40,916 nt of DNA from a virus (IMGVR_UViG_3300035698_004044:1-40916), one strand, 5' to 3'. Counted from the stretch's first letter, positions 7,668 to 15,112 are shown. Program-made: numbers and translations. Notes: generated by a model from the sequence alone, not told the origin.

Positions 7668-10121
7668 ATGATCGGTCAAATGAATCCAGTAATGCGTGAT
7701 GCTTACGAACTATTCCATGAGGGTACGCTTGCTCTGGCTGATGCTGAGTTCAATGGTATGCGTATTGACGTTGATTACTGTAAGGTTACAACCAAAAGAC
7801 TGACAAAGAAAATCAAGAAAGCTGAAAAGGAGCTTGAAGGAACAACTCTGGGTACATTATGGAAAAAGATATATGGAACAAAAACAAATTACAATTCAGA
7901 TACACAACTTCGAATAATTCTTTTCAAAAAGATGAAACTGAAGTCCCTAAAACAAACAGACAAAGGAGAGGACGCAACAGACGAGGAGGCGTTAACCTTA
8001 TTAAAAGTTGAGGGAACAAAACCTCTTATCAGAAAAAGAAAATATTCAAAAACTCGTGATACCTACATTGGTGGGATGTTACGGGAACAAGTAGACGGAA
8101 TCCTGCACCCGTTCTTTGATCTGGTAATGCCTATTAGTTATCGCGGTTGTGTGGCAAAAGGAACACCAATATTATTAGCACAAGAATTTTTAAAATACCC
8201 AAATGGGAAACCAATTGAGGATGTGAAAGAGGGTGACTTTGTTTACTGTTTTGATGATCAATTAAATCCGGCAATTCGTAAAGTTTTATGGGCTGGTAAA
8301 ACTGGGTGTAAAAAAGTGATAAGGATTCATTATTTTGTGAAAGGATCAAACAAAAGAAGTTACATAGATGTTACACCAGAACATAAAATAAGATTAATTG
8401 ATGGTCAGTATGTGGAGGCACAAAAACTAACAGGTGATTTTAGAGCAGAGTACGACAATAAAAAAACTGCCAAAATAAGAACGTTATCCTGCGCCAGAAA
8501 AGGTGATTCGTTAAGTTTCACTGGACATCTGAAACATGGTAATGGAATATACGAACATCGCTTTATATATGAAAATTTTATTGGGGAGTTAAGCAAGGAT
8601 GATGTGGTGCATCATAAAAATAAAATACATTTGGACCACACTCCTTCTAATTTAAAAAAAATGGCACGACAAGACCACTCAAGATGGCACGCTGAAAATG
8701 CACCAGAAGAACTTAAACAAATAAGAATACAGACACTTCATAATAATAGACATAAAATAATACCAAAGAAAGGGGAAGAACATCCAAATTATTTAGGGCT
8801 GTCAAGGATGAAATGTATTCGATTATTAGCAGAAGCAAAAGGACAACCCACAAAAGTTAATTATACGTTTAACATATTTAAACAATATTTAAAAAAACAC
8901 GGGATTGACCCAAAAATAGTTAAATTGAGATATGATAGAAATGGTAATTTTATTTCAAAACAAAGACTCCAAAAACTCAGTAAATTAGGGAGAGCGAAAG
9001 TACAAACTATTCTCGGAATAGGACACTCAAATCTTTTAAAATTATATAAATATTATGGTATCAGTACAAGTAGAAGATGGGGAAATCAATTCGGTGATTT
9101 TAAACCCGGAAATCACATTATAACAGGAATAGAGGAAATAAACACAACTGTTGATGTTTACGATTTAGAAATTGAAGATTTTAATAACTTTTTTGCAAAT
9201 GAAATTTGTGTTCATAATTCATCAAGCCATATCAACTTCCAGAACATTCCGAAACGTGACTTTGAAATGATGAACATGATCAGGAAGGCAATCTTACCGC
9301 TTCCGGGTTATCAGATCACCGCCATTGATTATTCAGGGGTTGAAGTTATCACAGGTTGTTTTTACCATAAAGATCCTGCAATGATCAAATACGTGACTGA
9401 TCCAAGTACAGATATGCACAAGGATATGGGAGTACAACTATTTAAATTAGATGGTCTTGACAAGAAACACAAAAACGCAGATGGTACTCCCGGTGAAGCT
9501 ACACTAAGGCAAGCAGGTAAAAATGGTTTTGTATTCCCTGAATTTTATGGTGATTATTACGGGAATTGTGCAAGGAATCTTTGGGAGCAGAAAAAAGGAG
9601 TTGTGCTTAAAGATGGAACGCCAATTGATATTCACCTAAAGAACAAGGGGATCGGTTCCTACAAAAGATTTGAAAAGCACGTTGAAAAAGTTGAAAAGGA
9701 CTTCTGGGAAAACAGATTTAAAATTTATACGAAATGGAAAGAGTACACTTGGCAGAATTATATTGAAAATGGGTATATTGATATGCTCACCGGATTCAGG
9801 TGTCAGGGGTCTTTTAATCGTAGACAGTGTTGCAACTGGCCGATACAGGGAACAGCGTTTCACTTGCTTCTCTGGGCGTTTAAAGAGGTGAATAAGTGGA
9901 TCAAAGAGAACAATATGAAAACGTGCATGATGGGTCAGATTCATGATGAAATGCTTTTACATTTATGGCCGTCTGAACGGGAAGTGGTACTGGCAAAAGT
10001 TACGCAGATAATGACAGTTGATATCAGGGAAAAGTTTGATTGGATTAACGTACCATTGGAAGTAGAGGCAGACGTATTTCCTATTAATGGTGCATGGAAT
10101 AAGAAGGAGGTTGCGTTATGA
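7668..10121 (+). CDS. polA: DNA polymerase I-family polymerase domain, interrupted by an intein
   Basis: The start at 7668 follows GGGAGGT. Of 817 residues, 161-517 are an intein and about 460 are polymerase. Motif A has D554 (AIDYSGVE). Motif B is RQAGKNGF with R614 and K618. Motif C is HDE at 759-761. The N-extein (1-160) corresponds to the thumb region and ends YRG; the C-extein resumes SSSHINFQNIP, the conserved SSxPNLQNIP-like segment. There is no exonuclease domain; proofreading is supplied by the gene at 5840. This is the replicative polymerase of the phage. The intein must splice out for activity, since it splits a conserved motif. Confidence 0.95.
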   Translation: MIGQMNPVMRDAYELFHEGTLALADAEFNGMRIDVDYCKVTTKRLTKKIKKAEKELEGTTLGTLWKKIYGTKTNYNSDTQLRIILFKKMKLKSLKQTDKGEDATDEEALTLLKVEGTKPLIRKRKYSKTRDTYIGGMLREQVDGILHPFFDLVMPISYRGCVAKGTPILLAQEFLKYPNGKPIEDVKEGDFVYCFDDQLNPAIRKVLWAGKTGCKKVIRIHYFVKGSNKRSYIDVTPEHKIRLIDGQYVEAQKLTGDFRAEYDNKKTAKIRTLSCARKGDSLSFTGHLKHGNGIYEHRFIYENFIGELSKDDVVHHKNKIHLDHTPSNLKKMARQDHSRWHAENAPEELKQIRIQTLHNNRHKIIPKKGEEHPNYLGLSRMKCIRLLAEAKGQPTKVNYTFNIFKQYLKKHGIDPKIVKLRYDRNGNFISKQRLQKLSKLGRAKVQTILGIGHSNLLKLYKYYGISTSRRWGNQFGDFKPGNHIITGIEEINTTVDVYDLEIEDFNNFFANEICVHNSSSHINFQNIPKRDFEMMNMIRKAILPLPGYQITAIDYSGVEVITGCFYHKDPAMIKYVTDPSTDMHKDMGVQLFKLDGLDKKHKNADGTPGEATLRQAGKNGFVFPEFYGDYYGNCARNLWEQKKGVVLKDGTPIDIHLKNKGIGSYKRFEKHVEKVEKDFWENRFKIYTKWKEYTWQNYIENGYIDMLTGFRCQGSFNRRQCCNWPIQGTAFHLLLWAFKEVNKWIKENNMKTCMMGQIHDEMLLHLWPSEREVVLAKVTQIMTVDIREKFDWINVPLEVEADVFPINGAWNKKEVAL
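8148..9218 (+). mobile_element. Intein with HNH homing-endonuclease domain inside polA
   Basis: 357 residues. The N-terminal splice junction is Gly|Cys-Val-Ala-Lys-Gly-Thr (block A), with a TPEH block B (VTPEHKIRL). The C-terminal end is YDLEIEDFNNFFANEICVHN followed by Ser, with the usual His-Asn|Ser. Within it, residues around 298-345 of the gene form an HNH-type endonuclease (YEHRFIYENF, then DDVVHHKNK, HLDHTPSNLKKM). The region after it is rich in Lys/Asn. The intein is noticeably more AT-rich than the exteins, which fits independent transfer. All splice residues look intact. Confidence 0.92.
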
Positions 10122-10312
10122 CACAAAGAATCAGAAAGAAATACATAATTCATCCGGGTACTTTCAATGGAATGTACGTTTCCTGCCATCAAGTAGCAAA
10201 ACAGAATAACGTAAATATCAAAGAGTGCTTTCTGGATATGGGGGAACACAGCATGAAAGGCGTTGATCAGGAAGCGTTTAAACATTTATACCCGAAGGAG
10301 GCACCGATATGA
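10118..10312 (+). CDS. Hypothetical small protein
   Basis: A 64-residue protein with an AAGGAGG ribosome site, overlapping the polymerase stop by 4 bp. Mixed charge, one Cys in SCHQVA and one in KECF; no known motif. Part of a run of four short genes between polymerase and clamp loader. Confidence 0.6.
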   Translation: MTQRIRKKYIIHPGTFNGMYVSCHQVAKQNNVNIKECFLDMGEHSMKGVDQEAFKHLYPKEAPI

Positions 10313-10536
10313 AGAAAGAAACACCCGGACAGATTCTTGTGAGATTATTAGATCACACAATGAATGGTGGTGACCCCGCTGAATTACAAAAAGAATTACA
10401 GAAAGCAACTTGTGAAAAATTAGGAAGTGTCGGAACAAGGGTGACATGCGGGAATTATGAATCGGCAGATGGTGAAGCTGTCACAGAAAGGAGAGTCCGA
10501 TATGAAGATGCCGTGGGGGATGCACAAGAATACTGA
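10309..10536 (+). CDS. Hypothetical small protein
   Basis: A 75-residue acidic protein with AAGGAGG before the ATG. The N-terminal half is a predicted helix pair (GQILVRLLDHT, then AELQKELQKA). No family recognised. Overlaps its neighbours at both ends, by 4 bp upstream and about 35 bp downstream. Confidence 0.55.
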   Translation: MKKETPGQILVRLLDHTMNGGDPAELQKELQKATCEKLGSVGTRVTCGNYESADGEAVTERRVRYEDAVGDAQEY

Positions 10537-10687
10537 AATTTATAAGTTGCCCAGTTCTTATTTGCTATGGGTTGCTGAAAACGTACAGGAAGATGATCCG
10601 TGTAACGCAAAGATTGTCAAAGAAGCAGATGAGGAATGGAGTCACAGAGAATTGCACAATAATCATTTCGAAGAATGGGAGGGGTAA
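10502..10687 (+). CDS. DUF3820-like small protein
   Basis: A 61-residue protein. The start at 10502 follows AAAGGAGAG. The opening M-K-M-P-W-G-M-H-K followed by IYKLPSSYLLWVAEN matches the pattern of DUF3820 proteins (MPFGKYKG... LPxxYLxWL), which are common in phages and have no settled function. The remaining half is acidic. Confidence 0.6.
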   Translation: MKMPWGMHKNTEIYKLPSSYLLWVAENVQEDDPCNAKIVKEADEEWSHRELHNNHFEEWEG

Positions 10688-10688
10688 A

Positions 10689-10961
10689 ATGAAAACAATT
10701 TATAAGTACAAATTAAGTATGCAGGACAGCACCCGTCTACAATTACCATCAGGGGCAGAGATACTAACTGTTCAAACGCAGAACGAAGAACCGTGCCTAT
10801 GGGCTTTGGTTGATATTGAAAATGAGTATGAAACACGGGTATTCAGGATCGCTGGAACAGGACACAACATTGAAACGAATGATGTGAATGGACTTAAATA
10901 TATTTCTACATTTCAATTGATGAAAGGTGCGTTAATCTTTCACGTATTTGAGGTAATATAA
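10689..10961 (+). CDS. DUF7352-like small protein
   Basis: A 90-residue protein starting at 10689 after GGGAGGGG. The sequence (YKLSMQDSTRLQLPSGAEIL followed by beta-strand segments LWALVDIEN, VFRIAGTGH) is the all-beta pattern of a small phage family (DUF7352 from memory). Function unknown. The stop overlaps the clamp-loader start. Confidence 0.6.
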   Translation: MKTIYKYKLSMQDSTRLQLPSGAEILTVQTQNEEPCLWALVDIENEYETRVFRIAGTGHNIETNDVNGLKYISTFQLMKGALIFHVFEVI

Positions 10962-11896
10962 TGTCGTATGCCCGTAAATATCGACCGAAAAGCCTTAAAA
11001 CATTTATCGGGAATACAAAAACAGTTCAAGAAGTTCAAACAATGTTAGAAGGGGAAACGCCATCCAGATCAATAATGATCACAGGACCGACCGGATGCGG
11101 GAAAACCACACTCGGCAGAATCATTGCAACAATGGTACAGGCATTTGATCAAGATTTTATTGAAATGAACTCAGCAGACTTCAATGGCATTGATCATATC
11201 AGAAGTTTAAGAAAGATCGTTTCATATAAACCAACTGATCCTGAATCAAAAGCAAGAGTATTCTTATTGGACGAGGCACACCGCCTCACATCGCAGGCTC
11301 AGGATGCCCTTTTAAAGACGTTAGAAGAGCCACCACGGCATGTTTTCTTTATTCTCTGTACAACTGATCCCCAAAAGATGTTACGCACGATTAAGGGGCG
11401 ATGCGTTCAGTTAAAAGTAAATCCCTTAACTGATCTTGAAATGAAAAAGTTATTGAAACGGGTTTCTAAAAAGGAAAAGTTAAAAGTTCCAGATGAAGTA
11501 TTTGAACAGATCATTGAAGATTCCCAAGGATTGCCCAGAAACGCTTTGAAGATCATGGACAAGATATCTGGATTAGATCCTGAAGATATGATTGAAAGTG
11601 CGAAACATGAAGGAGAAGTTCAGAGCAGTATCTTTGAATTGACAATGGCGTTGATGAACAAGAAAGGCTGGAAAATCATATCGAATATATTAGACAGTCT
11701 AAAAGATGAAGAAGCAGAAACAATACGTAGATCAGTCCTCGGTATATGCAACAGCATGGTTTTGAAAAATAACAAAGCAATCAAAAAGCTGATTATCATT
11801 ATGGAACAGTTCGAAGATCATTTTTATGATATTGGGAAACCGGGAGTTACGCTTGCCTGTTACCGTGCATTAAATGCTTTAAATGAAAAAGATTAA
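10961..11896 (+). CDS. Clamp loader AAA+ ATPase (RFC small subunit/DnaX-like)
   Basis: A 311-residue AAA+ protein. Walker A is GPTGCGKTT (42-50), Walker B is FLLDEAH with D104 and E105, followed by LLKTLEEPP and the sensor-type IKGRC motif. The opening MSYARKYRPKSLKTFIGN is the RPxxxxxxxG start typical of RFC/DnaX. It opens and loads the sliding clamp encoded at 4839. The C-terminal 110 residues are a helical collar domain. A single loader gene suggests a homomeric loader, or a small partner among the unknown genes. Confidence 0.9.
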   Translation: MSYARKYRPKSLKTFIGNTKTVQEVQTMLEGETPSRSIMITGPTGCGKTTLGRIIATMVQAFDQDFIEMNSADFNGIDHIRSLRKIVSYKPTDPESKARVFLLDEAHRLTSQAQDALLKTLEEPPRHVFFILCTTDPQKMLRTIKGRCVQLKVNPLTDLEMKKLLKRVSKKEKLKVPDEVFEQIIEDSQGLPRNALKIMDKISGLDPEDMIESAKHEGEVQSSIFELTMALMNKKGWKIISNILDSLKDEEAETIRRSVLGICNSMVLKNNKAIKKLIIIMEQFEDHFYDIGKPGVTLACYRALNALNEKD

Positions 11897-11928
11897 AAGA
11901 AATATAATAGATTATTTTAAAAATAATG

Positions 11929-11934
11929 TATAAT
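11929..11934 (+). promoter_or_regulatory. Possible -10 box upstream of the tRNA-like elements
   Basis: A perfect TATAAT in an AT-rich stretch just after the clamp-loader gene, about 50 bp before the first tRNA-like element. A second TATAAT lies at 11903-11908. No convincing -35 box is visible at the right spacing, so this could be chance in AT-rich DNA or a phage-type promoter. Confidence 0.25.
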
Positions 11935-11983
11935 CATTATAAGAATCAAGAAAGTTTTAAAATGCAGAAAGGGGACATTTTAT

Positions 11984-12028
11984 GGAGCATCAGATTGGTA
12001 GTCTGTGGGTTCGATTCCCAAATGCTCC
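11984..12028 (+). tRNA. Minimal tRNA-like element, one arm missing
   Basis: A perfect 7-bp acceptor stem (GGAGCAT with ATGCTCC) encloses only two hairpins. The second is a T-arm with a TTCGATT loop and a 4-bp stem. The first is a 4-bp stem CAGA/TCTG with loop TTGGTAG. Read as a D-arm it carries the usual GG and the element has no anticodon arm. Read as an anticodon arm it would show GGT (Thr) and the element has no D-arm. The RNA is about 45 nt. Extra cytosines and CCA follow at 12029-12033. It may be a decayed tRNA, or a tRNA mimic for RNase P/Z processing. Confidence 0.5.
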
Positions 12029-12038
12029 CCCCAACTAT

Positions 12039-12121
12039 GAAGAGGTATCTGCAAGTCGCTCTTGCGCATGGGTTCACGGGATGTGTTTGCAAGCCTAACG
12101 GTTCGACTCCGTTCCTCTTCC
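12039..12121 (+). tRNA. tRNA-like element with perfect acceptor and T-arm but irregular middle
   Basis: Acceptor GAAGAGG pairs perfectly with CCTCTTC (12114-12120). U8-A9 (TA) follows, and the T-arm is perfect (AACGG, loop TTCGACT, CCGTT at 12097-12113). The middle does not fold as a normal D plus anticodon pair. Instead it gives GCAAG/CTTGC (12051-12065) and CGCAT/ATGTG with an 11-nt loop (12065-12085). The loop contains TTCAC, so TCA or CAC are possible but unproven anticodons. About 83 nt, the size of a type II tRNA. It lies 10 bp after the first element, so they are probably co-transcribed. Confidence 0.5.
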
Positions 12122-12145
12122 ACTTTAATAATAAAAGGAGGTAGC

Positions 12146-12640
12146 ATGGAAGATTACCAAGCAATGTTGAATATTGATGAAGAAGCATTGGATCTGGAGT
12201 GGCTGGATCAGGCAAGACGGTTTATGGAAATATCAGGTAAGTACGCAGATTCCATTTTCAATTACGATGAAGCAAAACAGGCATTGGAATTGACCACAGC
12301 AGAGGTTGATATTGACATCAGGAAAAACCCTGACAAATATGACCTCCCAAAGCTGACTGAAACAATTGTGATGGGTACAGTTAAAATGCAGGAAGAGTAC
12401 AAAGAGGCGTTATCTGATTTAAACGATGCGAAACTGGAAATGAATGTACTTCAGTCCGCCGTGAAGTCATTTGAACAAAGAAAAGTCGCCCTTGAAAATC
12501 TGGGCAAATTATGTATTGCGGGTTTCTTTGCAGGTCCGAGTATTCCTCGGGATCTTTCATACGAACGTAAACAACAAAAGGAAAGGGGAAGTCGGGTTAA
12601 CGAAAAGGTAAAGAAAGGAATGACAGGGAAAAAGAAATGA
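12146..12640 (+). CDS. Helical protein, candidate UvsY-like recombination mediator
   Basis: A 164-residue protein with AAAGGAGG before the ATG at 12146. It is nearly all helix, with a long coiled coil around residues 30-120 (segments ADSIFNYDEAKQALEL and MQEEYKEALSDLNDAKLEM) and a C-terminal FAGPSIPRDL followed by a basic tail. This layout is common in phage genes lying near a RecA/UvsX and an ssDNA-binding protein; T4 UvsY is similar in size and helical content. The mediator role rests on that context and is inferred. Confidence 0.55.
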   Translation: MEDYQAMLNIDEEALDLEWLDQARRFMEISGKYADSIFNYDEAKQALELTTAEVDIDIRKNPDKYDLPKLTETIVMGTVKMQEEYKEALSDLNDAKLEMNVLQSAVKSFEQRKVALENLGKLCIAGFFAGPSIPRDLSYERKQQKERGSRVNEKVKKGMTGKKK

Positions 12641-12885
12641 AAGGAGTCACAAGGCGTATTTTGGTTGCTTTCCCGTTCATTATGTTACTCATTTGTGAAA
12701 TAACAATGAAACCTTGGCGGGAGGTACTTTACAGTTACTTGACAATTATCGCTATTGTTTGGGGGTGCAGTCTTTTATATGTATCCGCTGTTCAATTCAC
12801 ATTAACCACGTATTTCAGCAAGAAAACATTTAATCAATTATTTAAAGGAGTCAAATCACATGGCAAAGAAAGACAAGAAAAATAA
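12637..12885 (+). CDS. Small membrane protein
   Basis: An 82-residue protein with two membrane helices (ILVAFPFIMLLICEITM and YLTIIAIVWGCSLLYVSA) and a basic C-terminus. It overlaps the previous stop by 4 bp and the next gene by 26 bp. Function unknown. Confidence 0.6.
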   Translation: MKGVTRRILVAFPFIMLLICEITMKPWREVLYSYLTIIAIVWGCSLLYVSAVQFTLTTYFSKKTFNQLFKGVKSHGKERQEK

Positions 12886-14137
12886 GAAAAAAATCTCAAT
12901 GGGTGCAAACGTTAAGAATAATGCCAAAAAAGGAAGTCTGACTTCTCAGTCTTTCGGGAACTATCTCAAATTGCCAAAAGGGATTGTTCAGTTTCAGCCC
13001 CCGACAAAGAAACCGATCAAACTGGATTTTATGCCTTATCTGGTATCAACTCCGAAACATCCTGACAAGATTGATGCAGGTAATTATTGGTACAAACTTC
13101 CTTTTCAGACTCACAGGGAAATCGGCACAGATCAGAAAACGTATGTATGCCCCAGAACATTCGGAATGAAATGCCCCATTTGTGATTACGCCGCAAAACT
13201 CAGACGGCAGGGTGATGTGAAAGAAGCAAAAGCAATGTTTGCGAAAGATCGTGTCCTATATGTGGTCAAAGCAGTCGGTCATAAAGATTTTGAAGCTGAT
13301 GAACTGATGATCTTTGATATGTCATGGCATCTTTTTCAGAAACAGCTTGATCAGGACATTGATACTGGTGAAGAAGGATGGGAAAACTTTGCAGATCCAG
13401 AAGGCGGGAAAACTCTGAAGTGTAAATTTGCCGAAGCAACAGTTGGTAAGAGCAAACCTTTCCCTGAAATCAATCGAATTGATTTTCTTGATCGTGATGA
13501 TGTTGATCTGGATGATTTTAAAGTTCCCTGTCTGGATGATTGTCTGGCTATTCTTTCATATAAAGAACTGGAAAAGATCCTCTTTGAAGATGCCGTGGAT
13601 GAAGATGATGCAGACCCGGATTCAGATGATGATGATGATGACGAAGATGATCCTGAGCCCGATAACGGGAAAGAAGAAGATGAAGATGAAGATGAAGATG
13701 AAGATGAAGATGAAGATGAAGATGAAGATGATGATGATGATGATGATGAAGATGATGAAGATGATGATGATGATGATAAGGAAAAAGACCTTGATGATAT
13801 GGACAAAGATGAATTGATCGCAATGGCAGTTGATCTGGGCGAAAAGAAAAAGGTTGCGAAAAAGCTGACTGAAAAGAAATTGATCAATTTGATCAAGAAA
13901 CTTCAGGAAGACATGAAAACCGATGATGATGATGATGATGATGATGATGACGATGATGACGAACCGAAAGATGAAGGTCGGTCTGGTAAAGCTGACAAAA
14001 AGGAAGACAAGAAAGCGGACAAGACCGACAAAAAAGGCAAATGCCCAAAAGGGCACAAGTGGGGGAAAGATTGTGATGAATACCCCAAAGATTGTGATGA
14101 CTGTCCCAAATGGGAAAAATGTGACGAGGCACAATAG
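12860..14137 (+). CDS. gp32-like single-stranded DNA-binding protein with extended acidic repeat region
   Basis: 425 residues after AAAGGAG. Residues 40-235 look like a gp32-type DNA-binding core, with a zinc site around Cys97, Cys105 and Cys108 (CPRTFGMKCPICDY). Residues 245-310 and 355-370 are almost pure Asp/Glu. Between them lies a SAP/HeH-like segment (DKDELIAMAVDLGEKKKVAK). The last 31 residues are Cys-rich (CPKGHKWGKDC... DDCPKWEKC). In T4 gp32 a short acidic tail recruits partners; here it is much longer. It would coat ssDNA and organise UvsX, polymerase and nucleases. The Cys-rich tail recurs in the gene at 17208. Confidence 0.78.
   Translation: MAKKDKKNKKKISMGANVKNNAKKGSLTSQSFGNYLKLPKGIVQFQPPTKKPIKLDFMPYLVSTPKHPDKIDAGNYWYKLPFQTHREIGTDQKTYVCPRTFGMKCPICDYAAKLRRQGDVKEAKAMFAKDRVLYVVKAVGHKDFEADELMIFDMSWHLFQKQLDQDIDTGEEGWENFADPEGGKTLKCKFAEATVGKSKPFPEINRIDFLDRDDVDLDDFKVPCLDDCLAILSYKELEKILFEDAVDEDDADPDSDDDDDDEDDPEPDNGKEEDEDEDEDEDEDEDEDEDDDDDDDEDDEDDDDDDKEKDLDDMDKDELIAMAVDLGEKKKVAKKLTEKKLINLIKKLQEDMKTDDDDDDDDDDDDDEPKDEGRSGKADKKEDKKADKTDKKGKCPKGHKWGKDCDEYPKDCDDCPKWEKCDEAQ
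13672..13777 (+). repeat. GAAGAT/GAT tandem repeat within the ssDNA-binding protein gene
   Basis: About 106 bp of nearly uninterrupted GAT and GAAGAT units encoding Asp/Glu. A second pure GAT run is at 13922-13959. Such tracts are prone to slippage in whole codons, so the acidic tail length may vary between related phages. Confidence 0.85.
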
Positions 14138-14145
14138 GGGGAAAC

Positions 14146-14526
14146 ATGAGTGCATTTGAATCTCAAAAAGGTAAACGCAGAAAAACTCTAAAATATGTTG
14201 GTACTCATATTGACCCAAGAACCATTGCTGAAATAGATGTTAATGCTCTTTTTGCAGAACAAAGCAGGGCACAATGGTTAGAGACTGCAATTGATGAATG
14301 GATGAAACAAGCACCACCTATTGACTCAACAATCAGGATCTTGGCGAATAGAGCGTGGTTGGAGTTTAAAAACAATAAGTGTAATACCACTTCATTGGAA
14401 AAGAAACGTCAGCAGTTTGCGGTTTATTTAAGTGAGATTCAGTCTGAACTCAAGGATAAAAAGATTGCTCCTCGTTTCATTCTGGCGATTGCACAAGAAC
14501 TGAGAAAAATAGCAAAGATAGGATAA
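14146..14526 (+). CDS. Hypothetical protein with ribbon-helix-helix-like N-terminal half
   Basis: 126 residues after a GGGGAAAC site. Residues 20-50 (HIDPRTIAEIDVNALFAEQS followed by RAQWLETAIDEWM) have the strand-helix-helix spacing of ribbon-helix-helix DNA-binding proteins. The C-terminal half is helical and basic. It could be a small regulator, but this is a pattern judgement only. Confidence 0.55.
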   Translation: MSAFESQKGKRRKTLKYVGTHIDPRTIAEIDVNALFAEQSRAQWLETAIDEWMKQAPPIDSTIRILANRAWLEFKNNKCNTTSLEKKRQQFAVYLSEIQSELKDKKIAPRFILAIAQELRKIAKIG

Positions 14527-14531
14527 CCAAT

Positions 14532-14655
14532 TTGCGGTGGTGGGTAATCTCCAACCATTGGGTATGGTGCAGTGAAGGCCTCACGTTCATGCAACTTTTA
14601 ATTATATATGGCGTATCATTAAAACATGAACCGGAAAAACAACTGTCCACCGCAA
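14532..14655 (+). ncRNA. Candidate structured RNA closed by a 9-bp long-range stem
   Basis: The 158-bp gap between two genes contains TTGCGGTGG (14532-14540) and its exact complement CCACCGCAA (14647-14655). Nested inside are GTTCATG (14585-14591) with CATGAAC (14625-14631), and a small hairpin GTGA/TCAC (about 14572-14584). A perfect nested arrangement in a compact, gene-dense operon suggests a folded RNA. It lies just upstream of the anti-CBASS gene and could be a non-coding RNA or a 5' leader regulator. No family recognised. Confidence 0.45.
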
Positions 14656-14683
14656 TTAATCAACAACCAAAAGGAGAGAATAA

Positions 14684-14887
14684 ATGCCGTTAGATTTAGA
14701 CAATATTTATCAGTACCATTCACCGAAACCGGGACAGAATGATAAGTATGAAGCAATCAGGGCGAAAGCGAAGGAGTTAGCAGAAATGGTGGAAGCACTT
14801 TGTCCCCCATCAAGGGAGCAATCGGTTGCCTTTACCCATATTGAAACAGCAGTTATGTGGGCAAACGCATCAATTGCCAGAAACTAA
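14684..14887 (+). CDS. acb2: Acb2-family cyclic-nucleotide sponge (anti-CBASS)
   Basis: 67 residues after AAAAGGAGAG. The sequence matches the Acb2 pattern: an N-terminal YxYHxPKxxQxxxY segment (IYQYHSPKPGQNDKYEAIR), a helix with LCPPSREQSVA, and the C-terminal signature IETAVMWANASIARN. Acb2 proteins (T4 Vs.4 is a member) bind cyclic di- and trinucleotide signals and so block CBASS immunity; some relatives also bind Thoeris signals. The short length is normal for the family. Assignment is by recalled sequence pattern. Confidence 0.85.
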   Translation: MPLDLDNIYQYHSPKPGQNDKYEAIRAKAKELAEMVEALCPPSREQSVAFTHIETAVMWANASIARN

Positions 14888-14911
14888 ACAACCAAAAGGA
14901 GAACAAGAACA

Positions 14912-15112
14912 ATGGCAAAGAAAAAAGAAGTAAAACCGAATCTGGATGAATTAATGATGGAAATCAAAGACAACATGGATCTTTTGCATGATGAATTTGA
15001 AAAGGCTGGTAAAGTTGCTTCATCTGCCGCAAGAGCAAGAAAGCTGACCAGTACGTTAACACACCAGTTCAAACAGTTCAGGGCTGATTCAGTAGAATAT
15101 TTCAAGAAATAA
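14912..15112 (+). CDS. Histone H1-like (Hc1-type) small protein
   Basis: 66 residues after AAAAGGAGAAC. It is two helices: an acidic one (LDELMMEIKDNMDLLHDEFE) and a basic one containing the Hc1-like motif SAARARKLTSTLTHQFKQFR. It resembles histone H1-like Hc1 proteins, which bind DNA or RNA without specificity. A role in phage DNA compaction or in controlling the structured RNAs on either side is possible but not shown. Confidence 0.6.
   Translation: MAKKKEVKPNLDELMMEIKDNMDLLHDEFEKAGKVASSAARARKLTSTLTHQFKQFRADSVEYFKK

Noticed and set aside
8148-9218. Group I intron in the polymerase gene
   Set aside because: The insertion is in frame throughout with protein-splicing residues at both ends, so it is an intein, not an intron.
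11984-12121. Ordinary tRNA genes with assigned amino acids
   Set aside because: Acceptor and T-arms are good, but no standard anticodon arm can be placed in either element, so no isotype is given.
13672-13777. Possible CRISPR-like repeat array
   Set aside because: The repeats are 3-6 bp coding microsatellite units without spacers; no CRISPR array is present anywhere in the window.
13428-13817. Methionine/lysine-rich plus-strand frame inside the ssDNA-binding protein gene
   Set aside because: Produced by the same GAT/GAAGAT repeat read one base out of phase (ATG/AAG codons); no start signal.
13351-13896. Long minus-strand reading frame rich in serine opposite the ssDNA-binding protein
   Set aside because: It is the mirror of the GAT/GAA repeat tracts (ATC/TTC read as Ser in one frame); no ribosome site and it opposes a real gene.
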